DNA of 14,038 nt. Origin: Malacoplasma sp. (GTDB taxonomy: Bacteria > Bacillota_I > Bacilli_A > Mycoplasmatales > Mycoplasmoidaceae). The notes under the pieces are model-generated. The model made no database searches. It saw only the letters and a list, made by a program, of their open reading frames with translations, and was not told the DNA's origin. Made by a program: the position numbers and the translations under genes. Each line of letters begins with the position of its first letter. The first letter of the stretch is position 1. Location of the stretch: the NCBI GenBank assembly GCA_029258015.1, contig JARHZT010000003.1, forward strand, positions 1 through 14,038. The letters run 5' to 3'. Positions 1 to 6,796 of the stretch are shown piece after piece.

Positions 1-132
1 ATACTTCATTATTGAAATATTGAAGCTATACCTGCAATACAACCAAAAATATAAGAGTTACTGTATATTAGCAACAAAAACATACAATAAATTATTTTCA
101 ACTAAAAAATAATTTATTATTAGTTGGGTTTC
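1..132. other. Unassigned left edge; possible 3' end of an upstream plus-strand gene
   Basis: No gene can be assigned. All three plus-strand frames are open at the window edge and stop at 52-54 (TAA), 69-71 (TAG) and 110-112 (TAA), so any of them could be the tail of a gene lying to the left. The bidirectional terminator at 133-180 implies that something is transcribed into it from this side. An all-AT inverted repeat with 13-bp arms lies at 86-98 and 106-118. Its 7-base loop (99-105) is complementary to 120-126, so two mutually exclusive hairpins can be drawn. Confidence 0.3.
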
Positions 133-180
133 TATAAATAAAAAAAGACAAATAGAATAATTTGTCTTTTTTTATTTATA
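133..180. terminator. Bidirectional intrinsic terminator, 21-bp perfect stem
   Basis: Arms 133-153 and 160-180 are perfectly complementary around a 6-base loop at 154-159. The core is AAAAAAAGACAAAT paired with ATTTGTCTTTTTTT. Each strand ends in a T-run, so it can stop transcription in both directions. It lies between whatever comes from the left edge and the leftward lipoprotein gene, whose stop codon (172-174) sits inside the right arm. Use of one hairpin by converging genes is common in small genomes. The assignment rests on structure alone. Confidence 0.8.
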
Positions 181-609
181 TATAATATAGACTCCTGTTT
201 GATATAATGATTTACTTGATAATGTTGTACTATCACTTGATAAATAAAAATATAAATTATCCTTGTTGACAATAATTTTTTCTTTTAAAAATAAAGATAC
301 AGTAAATTTTTTATATTCATTATTTTCTTCATAATGATAATCAAATTGAACATCAGAAATAAGATAATTGATTAAGGGATTTATATCATTTTTTATTTTC
401 TCTTTTGTTTTCTCTTTTTCTGCTTCATTACTTCATTGCTTCATTATTATTTCTATAGTTTTATCTATGCTTAAAAGAGCATTATTGTTTATTGTGTTCT
501 TGGAATCAATTATAGAATTATCATAACAACTTGTGGCAATTACTGGCAAACCAATTCCAAACCCTAGAATAGAAACAATAGGTAGTATTGTTTTAAATTG
601 ATTTTTCAT
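172..609 (-). CDS. Small predicted lipoprotein, single-domain relative of the large lipoprotein at 1182-3485
   Basis: This is a 145-residue protein when the TGA at 433-435 is read as Trp59. The start is ATG at 607-609, because GAGGA (616-620 on the complement) lies 6 bases upstream; a TTG at 613-615 would touch that site. The N-terminus is a lipoprotein signal: lysines at 2 and 6, a hydrophobic stretch at 8-25, then I-A-T-S-C with Cys28 as the likely lipidated residue, so the mature protein should be anchored outside the membrane. The mature part aligns by eye with the first domain of the large lipoprotein: INPLINY (76-82) against INPILGY, a following V-rich strand, and an ending LYQTGVYIIY like the repeat ends IESGIKTIYI. 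I do not recognise a characterised family and assign no function. The gene has its own candidate promoter at 656-691 and ends in the bidirectional terminator. Confidence 0.8.
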
Positions 610-620
610 ATACAATCCTC

Positions 621-656
621 ATTTTCTTTTTTATTTTTAAAAGAAAATATATTTTC
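621..656. repeat. Inverted repeats in the 5' leader of the small lipoprotein gene
   Basis: ATTTTCTTTT (621-630) pairs with AAAAGAAAAT (639-648) around an 8-base loop, giving a 10-bp hairpin just upstream of the GAGGA ribosome binding site on the leftward transcript. A 14-bp perfect palindrome, GAAAATATATTTTC, overlaps it at 643-656. Both are pure A/T-rich structures in AT-rich DNA, so chance is possible. They lie between the candidate transcription start and the ribosome binding site, where a regulatory structure would be expected. Confidence 0.35.
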
Positions 657-691
657 CACCTTAAATATAACATAATAAAAAATAATAGCAA
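656..691 (-). promoter_or_regulatory. Candidate promoter of the small lipoprotein gene
   Basis: On the minus strand a TATATT -10 box (664-669) is preceded by TTGCTA (686-691) with a 16-base spacer, and is followed by TAAGGTGGAAAAT. The -10 box and downstream stretch closely match the segment upstream of the large divergent lipoprotein gene (1067-1095). This similarity supports a promoter or leader element better than the weak -35 match alone. Confidence 0.5.
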
Positions 692-760
692 ATTACAATA
701 TTAGCAAAATATAACAACAAAAATAATAATAATTTTTGATCTTATGCTTAATTTTTAAAT

Positions 761-979
761 CTAATGTAATTGGATTTCATTTATTAGTGGTCGATGTTTT
801 TTTGGAATATTTAAAGGAATAATGCTTTCACCTGTCTCTCCTCCGCCAGGACTAGGATTAGGGAATGGTATAGGGGAAGAAAGAAAAGATGAATTACTAT
901 TATTTTTTTTCATTTTAAATAGAGAAAAAAACAAGTTAATTTTTATAATTTTACTATTTATTGTTTTTCTTAATTTCAT
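761..979 (-). CDS. Short hypothetical protein, possibly a lipoprotein-gene remnant
   Basis: This is a 72-residue open frame ending in TAG. A very strong ribosome binding site, AGGAGG (989-994), precedes it. The ATG at 977-979 has 9-base spacing and is preferred over the in-frame ATG at 986-988, which touches that site. The N-terminal half is basic with a short hydrophobic patch (IINLFFSLF-like, about residues 12-22) but has no lipobox cysteine. The second half is rich in Pro, Ser and Gly (PNPSPGGGETGES) and ends NEIQLH. NEIQL also occurs at residues 53-57 of the large lipoprotein, after a similar GESGE/GETGE segment. The gene could therefore be the broken front end of a related gene, or an independent small protein. 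No function can be assigned. A TATAAT on this strand (1003-1008) is a possible -10 box. Confidence 0.45.
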   Translation of the reverse strand: MKLRKTINSKIIKINLFFSLFKMKKNNSNSSFLSSPIPFPNPSPGGGETGESIIPLNIPKKHRPLINEIQLH

Positions 980-1045
980 ATATGTCATCCTCCTTTAACT
1001 AAATTATAAAAATAAATTTAAATAAAATTTGTATTAAATATATTT

Positions 1046-1080
1046 CTGATACTTAATTTATCTTATTTATAATAAAGGTG
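1046..1080 (+). promoter_or_regulatory. Candidate promoter of the large lipoprotein gene
   Basis: A consensus TATAAT (1068-1073) follows CTGATA (1046-1051, 4 of 6 to TTGACA) with a 16-base spacer. The bases after the -10 box, AAAGGTGAAAAATG, match the corresponding stretch of the divergent small lipoprotein gene. From 1067 the first 29 positions agree at 23 by my alignment. The predicted leader is about 100 bases. Confidence 0.5.
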
Positions 1081-1181
1081 AAAAATGTATTATTATTTTA
1101 AATTTAGAAAATAAATTATAAAAATATAGTTACCAATATATTATTAAATGGATAACTCAAATAAGAAAGGATCTGATATTT

Positions 1182-3485
1182 ATGAATAAAAAAATGCTTG
1201 GAATTTTATCATTAACAACTTTAGTAATTGGAATCCCGTTTTTTGCTATATCATGCTCTGTTTATAGTGGAGTTAATAATTCAATAGATACTAATAAAAA
1301 TGAAAGTGGTGAAAATTTAATTAATGACATTTCATTTAATGAAATTCAATTAATGAATGTTCATCAAAAATTAATAAAATTATTTAAAAGATTTTCGTCT
1401 TTGGTACAAATTCAATCTTCAAGTATAAAAAAGGAGATAAATCCTATATTAGGTTACTCTGTTGAAAATGTAAATGTATCAATAAGTTCTATAAAATATG
1501 GAGTTCAAAAACATAAAGTAGAAATTATATTAGATAAAGGATTTATATTAGAAAAAAATAGTTCATATTTTGAAGTTGATAAAAATAAGTTAATTTCTAA
1601 ATATGAATATGAAAGTAATATATATAGAGCAAATCCTAATGAAGGTGTATTGCCTTTAACTAAGTATGAAATATATAAAATAAAAGAGACTATAAACTAT
1701 TATATGCATTATTTAACTTCTATAGATAATGTTGGTTATGTAGAAAACAAGTTAAATGAACATATTAGAAATATTAATGCACGTTTAAATGCTTATCTTC
1801 ATAATGTATTAATTTATTTGCCAAGTCTAGAACAAGATAGATATGCATATAGGGCTAAAGTGAATGTTGTATTAGTTTTTAATTCAGATATAAGACTAGA
1901 AAATAATAGTGATAAAAATGTATCTATAAAAGATAGCACAGTTTTAAATATAGAAAATGTGGAAAGTCATATTTATGTGCCGCCAAAACCTTTATCTTAT
2001 TTAGGGTTAGAAGCTTCTGAAATTAGAAAATTAATTGATATTTCAGAATATTGATTATTTGAGTTGTCTACTTCAAAGAATATTAATTATATAAAAAATA
2101 TGCTTAATGAACGTTTTAGAAATATAAATGGACGTATCAATACTTATTTAGAATCAGTAGAACTTAAAGAATTACCATTAGAATTTTCAAATAATAGTCA
2201 AACAACATATAGATATTTTGATGTAATAATTAAATTTAACACTCAAATAAAAGCAAAAAAATGGGAAAATGATACTATTTGATCAATTGATTATGACAGA
2301 TTAACTCTTAAAAATATTAAAAGTAATATTGAAGCTCACAAACAAATCACAATTGTTCCAAGTACTCCAAGTTTTTCAAAAGAAGTAATGAATAAAATAA
2401 AATTACTTTTAAATGATATGTTATCTAAGTATAAAACTCAAAATGACATAAATGAACAAAAGATAAAGAGTTCAATAGAAGATATAATAAAATCTAAAGA
2501 TACAATCAGACAAATAATTATTGATAAAAATGAGGATTATACAAGTAGCTCTCCTAATGAAACTCATATGGATATAACTTATTTAAATGTTCATATAGTA
2601 CTTTTTAAACCTATTTATGTCGATGATGGTGATGGATATCTTTATGAACCAGTAACAAATATTTTAAGTTTTCAAAGAATTGAGTCAGGAATTAAAACAA
2701 TATATATAACTGAAAGTGATAAAGAACTTTTAAAAAATATTAATTTAGACTTAAATAATGCTTCTAATGATGTAAGAAAAGATACTGTAGCTAAAGGAAA
2801 AATCTCTGGAATACTTTCTTATGCAACATATAATGATGCTGTTGACAAAATAAAGAGATTTTTGTTAGGAGAAAGTGAATTTAAAATTAAATTTAGTGAT
2901 GGATTTAAAAAACTTGTAAATGATAATAATATAGAAATAAAAATAAAAGAAAATCAAGGAGTAAAATACAATACAGTTTGATTTGTTTCGGTTGAGATTG
3001 ATTTTAAAGAAAATATTAAAATTATTAAAAATAATGAACTTTTAAATCCTTTATTAAATGATGAAAAATATCCAGTTTCTTTAGAAGTAAAAAATAGCAA
3101 AATAATGTTATTAAATGTTAAAACAGGAATTAGAACTATAATAAATGGTAAAAAATTAGATTTAACAAATGTTGCTAATTTAAACAACAATGCAAATTTA
3201 AATATATATAGAGATATTGAGGCAACAACATTAAGATGAATTGCTTCTTACAAGAGTAAAAAAGAGAATTTAAATATTATGATTAATGATTTTATGAATA
3301 GATTTGTTAAATTAAATATTAAAGAAATACCAATAAATGTTAAAGTTATTATAACTAGTGATGAAAAAATAAATATTGTGTTTTCTTTCATGAGGTTAGT
3401 TCAAGAAAAAAATGGAGATGTATTAAATCCGACATATAGCGGAAATACAATGACATTTAATGATGTATTAAACCAAATTTATTAA
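1182..3485 (+). CDS. Large repeat-built surface lipoprotein (six tandem diverged domains)
   Basis: One continuous frame of 767 residues is formed when TGA at 2052, 2280, 2979 and 3237 is read as Trp (residues 291, 367, 600, 686). Under the standard code it would look broken into pieces. The start ATG is preceded by GAAAGGAT with about 9-base spacing. Lysines at 3-4, a hydrophobic stretch at 6-22 and A-I-S-C place the lipidated Cys at residue 25, so the protein should sit on the outer face of the membrane. The mature part reads as about six copies of a 105-145-residue unit: a helical first half (for example NYIKNMLNERFRNINGRINT), a strand like VNVVLVFNSDIRLE, and a closing motif such as NIENVESHIYV, FQRIESGIKTIYI or NVKTGIRTII. 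Copies two and three are most alike. No enzyme motif is visible. A structural, adhesion or antigenic surface role is plausible but not shown. A terminator follows at 3515. Confidence 0.85.
1335..3485 (+). repeat. Six diverged protein-level tandem repeats inside the large lipoprotein
   Basis: Approximate units by eye, in residues: 52-155, 158-268, 270-394, 395-510, 512-656 and 657-767. The clearest pair is unit 2 against unit 3: VENKLNEHIRNINARLNAYL against IKNMLNERFRNINGRINTYL. Unit ends share a pattern of hydrophobic residue, N/R, I/V, two residues, G/N/H, I, then a short I/V-rich strand. Unit 1 aligns with the whole mature part of the small lipoprotein at 172-609. Nucleotide identity between units is low, so these are old duplications rather than phase-variable DNA repeats. 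Boundaries are uncertain by about ten residues. Confidence 0.6.
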
Positions 3486-3514
3486 TTTTTTAGTTATCAT
3501 TATACAATATTAAC

Positions 3515-3540
3515 AAAAAGACCTAATAATGGGTTTTTTT
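3515..3540 (+). terminator. Intrinsic terminator after the large lipoprotein gene
   Basis: AAAAAGACC (3515-3523) pairs with GGTTTTTTT (3532-3540), with one G-T pair, around an 8-base loop, and ends in a T-run. It starts 29 bases after the lipoprotein stop codon and separates that gene from secE. Confidence 0.75.
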
Positions 3541-3559
3541 GTATTTTATAATTAGTTAT

Positions 3560-3589
3560 TTAGTTAATATTTAAAATAAAGGTTATTAT
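3560..3589 (+). promoter_or_regulatory. Possible promoter of secE-nusG
   Basis: TTAGTT (3560-3565) and TATTAT (3584-3589) are spaced by 18 bases in the otherwise empty stretch before secE. A second TATAAT lies at 3547-3552, right after the terminator, without a good -35 box. Several AT-rich hexamers fit here, so the exact promoter is uncertain. Confidence 0.3.
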
Positions 3590-3637
3590 TTAATATAAAT
3601 ACTATTTATATAAAAAATTATAGGGTATTAAGTAATT

Positions 3638-3928
3638 ATGGCAAAAAAAGAGATAATAATTGGCAAAGTAGAACTTAAAGAACAGAAAAATGAGAATGTT
3701 GATGAGACAAATGAACATAAAGAATCTGGTAATGATGTTCAAAAGAAAACTAAAATAAAAAAACAAACATTTAGAAGATATTTTTATGGTGTAGGTAAAG
3801 AATTTGAAAGAATTACATGAACCTCTAAAAGGAGTTTGTTTAGTAGTTTTATAGTAGTGGTTGTTATATTGACTTTCTTTTCAATAATATTCACACTTAT
3901 AACATTAGGAATAACAGTTTTAATTTAG
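3638..3928 (+). CDS. secE: Preprotein translocase subunit SecE
   Basis: SecE is the small membrane subunit that clamps the SecY channel in the SecYEG protein-export complex. The 96-residue product has a charged, non-conserved N-terminal half (about 1-42). It is followed by the family pattern FRRYFYGVGKEFERITW (about 45-61), in which TGA at 3818-3820 is the conserved Trp, then T-S/K-R before a single membrane helix at about 70-94 (FIVVVVILTFFSIIFTLITLGI). A single-helix form is normal for Gram-positive lineages and Mollicutes. The direct neighbour nusG, nine bases downstream, is the standard bacterial partner and strongly supports the call. The ATG has only a weak upstream purine stretch (AGGGT, 3622-3626). 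Without reading TGA as Trp, the membrane helix would be lost. Confidence 0.9.
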
Positions 3929-3937
3929 GAGAATTTT

Positions 3938-4924
3938 ATGGATAATCTTTCAGAAAAAAATGAGAAAAAACTTCAAGCTAAGTGATACATTATTACATCA
4001 ATTACAGGTAATGAAGATGTAGTATATAAAAATATTGAAGATAAAGTAAGAGCATATAAATTAGAAGAAGTAGTTCAAGAGATGAGATTGTTAAAATCTA
4101 AAGAAATCACTGTAGAAGTTTTTGGTGGAATTGATAATCCACCTCCAAAAAGAATGATTTCTTCTAAAACTATTACTTGAGAAACACTGCCGGGAAATAG
4201 ATATAAGAAAACTAGAATTAGAGAAATTAATAGATTCCCAGGATATATTTATATCAAAATGATAATGATGCCAGATGCTTGATATATTATTAGAAATACA
4301 TATGGTGTTACAGGGTTTGTAGGTTCATCAGGTAAAGGTGCTCAACCAATACCTATGTCTGATGAGGAAGTAGAAAATCTATTTGATCCAAAAAACAATC
4401 CAGATATCATTATCAACAAAGGCGATGACATTAATACTCATGTAGAAGTTACTATTGATAAACCTGTTGAATCTGAAAAGAAAATAGAATTCTTAGCAAC
4501 TTCAGATGATGCAACTTTTGATAGTGATGGATTCTTTGATTCTTCATTAAGTAAAAATTCTGCAAGCAAGAAATTTGAAATTTTTGAAGAAAGCAAACCA
4601 GAAGCTGAAATTGATTTTACTCCACTTGATTATTTAGAAAATCATGAACAAATTTTAGAACAAAAAATTATTGATCTAAATAAAGAAGAAACTAAAAAAG
4701 AAGAATCTAATGAATTATTTAAAGATTCAAATGCTAATAATAAAAAATATTTAGATTTCTCTGTAGGTAATACAGTTGAAATATTGGCTAATTCATGAGA
4801 AGGTCATGAAGGTGAAATAGTTTCTTTAGACCCTAAAAATAATAATGTAGTAGTAGCAATTGAAATGCTTGGAAGAATCAATAACATAACATTATCTATT
4901 GATGAAATTAAAAAGAAAGCATAA
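3938..4924 (+). CDS. nusG: Transcription elongation/antitermination factor NusG, with a long acidic insert
   Basis: NusG binds RNA polymerase through its NGN domain, and its KOW domain contacts partners such as the ribosome. The product is 328 residues, against about 180 in most bacteria, with four TGA-coded Trp. The NGN domain spans about 14-135: AKWYIITSITGNE near the start, RFPGYIYIKM as the PGY motif, and VTGFVGSSGKG near its end. A stretch around residues 60-95, between the first NGN strands and the PGY motif, is longer than usual. Residues 140-270 form an Asp/Glu/Asn-rich, low-complexity linker (for example SDDATFDSDGFFDSSL). The KOW domain follows at about 273-328 (FSVGNTVEI, EGHEGEIVSLDP, MLGRINNITL). 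A GGAG ribosome binding site overlaps the end of secE. Elongated NusG is known in M. pneumoniae relatives; what the linker does is not visible from sequence. Confidence 0.93.
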
Positions 4925-4958
4925 AACTTAAAAAAATTAATCTTTTAAGAAAAAAAGA

Positions 4959-4987
4959 AATAAAATGTATTTGTATTACATTTTATT
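4959..4987 (+). repeat. AT-rich hairpin between nusG and nusA
   Basis: An 11-bp perfect stem, AATAAAATGTA (4959-4969) with TACATTTTATT (4977-4987), has a 7-base loop. It has no T-run and lies just upstream of the GC-richer terminator at 4995. A weaker 7-bp hairpin lies before it at 4927-4933 and 4943-4949. The role is unknown; it may be part of a leader ahead of nusA. Confidence 0.5.
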
Positions 4988-4994
4988 AGTAATA

Positions 4995-5027
4995 GAGCAA
5001 AGGGGAACCTTTGCTCATTATTTTTTT
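4995..5027 (+). terminator. Strong intrinsic terminator immediately upstream of the nusA ribosome binding site
   Basis: GAGCAAAGG (4995-5003) pairs perfectly with CCTTTGCTC (5008-5016) across a GGAA tetraloop, followed by ATTATTTTTTT (to 5027). It is the most stable-looking hairpin in the window. The nusA ribosome binding site AGGAGA starts only a few bases later (5032), leaving no room for a promoter between them. nusA transcripts must therefore either read through this hairpin or start upstream with the hairpin in their leader. Confidence 0.85.
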
Positions 5028-5044
5028 ATATAGGAGAGAAATTA

Positions 5045-6781
5045 ATGTCTATTAAGAATATGTTCCCTTTGCTAGAAAAAATAGCAGCTGAAAAAGGTGT
5101 TTCTAAGGAAAAGATTGTAGAAATATTAAAAATATCAATCGAAAAAGCTTATTTAAAAGAAAACCCTGATGTTATTTTTGAAGCAGTACTAGATCCTGAA
5201 AAAGAAACTATTGAACTTTATGAAAAGAAAATAGTTGTAGATAAATCAGAAGATGAAATTGATGATGACAAAGAAATTAATTTAGAAGATGCTTTAAAAA
5301 TTAATAGTAACTATAAATTAGGTGATGAAGTCCATAACAAAATAAACATATCTGATTTTGAAAGAAGAGTTGCAGGACATGTTGCTCAAGTTTTAAGTCA
5401 AAACATTCATGAGATATCTAGTAAAAAAGTTTATGAAGAATGAAAAGATAAAGTTGGATATATCATAAGAGCTGAAGTTGAAAAAAATGATGACAGATTA
5501 GCATGAGTTAGTCTTGGTGATACTAAAGGGGTTGTTTTAAAAGCAGATCAAATTCCAGGAGAAGAATTAGTAGCTGGTAAAAGTTATTTATTTCTAGTTA
5601 AAAAAGTTGATCAACAATCTAAAGGATGACAAATCATTTTATCTAGAACAGATGAAAAACTTTTAAAATTCATCTTAACTAATGAAGTATCTGAAATTAA
5701 AAGTGGAATGATTCAAATTAGAAAGATGGCTAGAATAGTGGGATATAAAACTAAAGTTGCATTATCTGCTACTCAACCAGGAATTGATGCTATTGGAATT
5801 ACTGTAGGTCCTAAAGGTGAAAGAATTAAATCTATTTCTCAACAGTTAAATAATGAAAGAATAGATGTAATTTTATATGATGAAGACCCAAGACAATTCT
5901 TAGTAAATGCATGTCATCCTGAAAAAATAGTTGGTTTAGAAATAAGTGATGATGAAGATAGACCAGAATCTAAAATAGTTACAATAGTTTGTGAAGAAAG
6001 CTCATTATCTAAATTAATTGGTAAGAATGGTATAAACATCAAATTATTAAATCGTTTAACTGGATGACAAATAGATATTATTTCTAAAGATATTGCTCTT
6101 GAAGATGATGTTAAATTTGAAGATGTAACTTCATTCACTTCTTCTAAAGTTAAACAAACCAAATTCACTAGTGCTTCAAGTTATTCTAATGAAACTAGAA
6201 ATGCTAAAGGATTTAGAGGACAATCTAATAGACAATCATTTAGAAACAATAACAACAATAACAAAGACTTCATGTTTAAAAATACATTTGATGATGACAC
6301 AACATTTGATAATTTATATGAAGGGATTCAAGGAATTACTGATGAGGATGTAGAAAACTTAATTAACTTTGATATAGATAACAATCCTAAAAAGAAAAGA
6401 AAACAAAGAGAAGATGATGAAGAAGTGGTATTGGTTGCTGGAAATTATGAACCAGACTTCTTATCAGATGATGTTGAAACTTTAGATGAAACTAATGATA
6501 CTAAAGAAGAAAAAGAAGAAGTAGTTGTTGAAACTAAAGAAGAAGTTAAAAAAGAAGAGCCTGTAAAAACAACAACAATTGATTTAGAGTCTTTTGGGTT
6601 TAAAGAAAATAAAAAACCTAAAAAAGAAAATAAAAAACCTAAAAAAGAACCAAAACAAAAGAAAGAAAAAATTAGTTGAGATGACTTACTAAATGAAGAT
6701 GTGGATTACGAAGAAGAAATTAGCAATGTTGATGATTTAGATGTAGATGATTTAGATAACTTAGAACTAGATGAAGAATAG
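5045..6781 (+). CDS. nusA: Transcription termination/antitermination factor NusA, with a long C-terminal extension
   Basis: NusA binds RNA polymerase and nascent RNA and modulates pausing, termination and coupling to translation. The product is 578 residues with five TGA-coded Trp. The N-terminal polymerase-binding domain is at about 1-132, followed by an S1 domain at about 135-205 (VGYIIRAEV, GDTKGVVLKADQ, SKGWQIILSRT). KH1 carries GPKG at 255-258 after the family stretch ARIVGYKTKVAL, and KH2 carries GKNG at 326-329. The core ends near Trp341. The remaining ~235 residues are low complexity: an N/S/R-rich stretch, an acidic stretch with a basic KKKRKQR patch, a Lys/Pro repeat (KKPKKENKKPKKE), and a very acidic end (DVDDLDVDDLDNLELDEE). 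M. pneumoniae NusA also has a long C-terminal extension. The ATG follows AGGAGA at good spacing. infB starts 15 bases after the stop. Confidence 0.95.
6605..6646 (+). repeat. Tandem 21-bp repeat within nusA
   Basis: Two perfect copies of a 21-base unit (6605-6625 and 6626-6646), beginning GAAAATAAAAAACCT, encode the repeated peptide ENKKPKK in the basic part of the NusA tail. A third, diverged copy (EPKQKKE) follows. The repeat is a multiple of three, so a change in copy number would lengthen or shorten the tail without breaking the frame. Confidence 0.8.
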
Positions 6782-6796
6782 TGGAATGGGGGAAAG

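Noticed and set aside
86..126. H-type pseudoknot formed by the loop and downstream bases
   Set aside because: Only one base would have to span a 13-bp stem, which is sterically impossible; the pairings can only be alternatives.
2954..3190. Minus-strand open frame opposite the large lipoprotein
   Set aside because: It lies fully antisense to a well-supported coding region and has no clear ribosome binding site or family features; its hydrophobic look comes from the complement of Lys/Asn/Glu codons.
2052..3239. Apparent nonsense mutations splitting the large lipoprotein into four pieces
   Set aside because: All four breaks are TGA in one unchanged frame, and the same occurs in conserved genes such as nusA, infB and prfA, where TGA stands at Trp positions. 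They are sense codons, not a pseudogene.
5914..6353. Antisense and alternate-frame open frames within nusA
   Set aside because: The nusA frame with its KH motifs accounts for this region; the other frames are compositional shadows.
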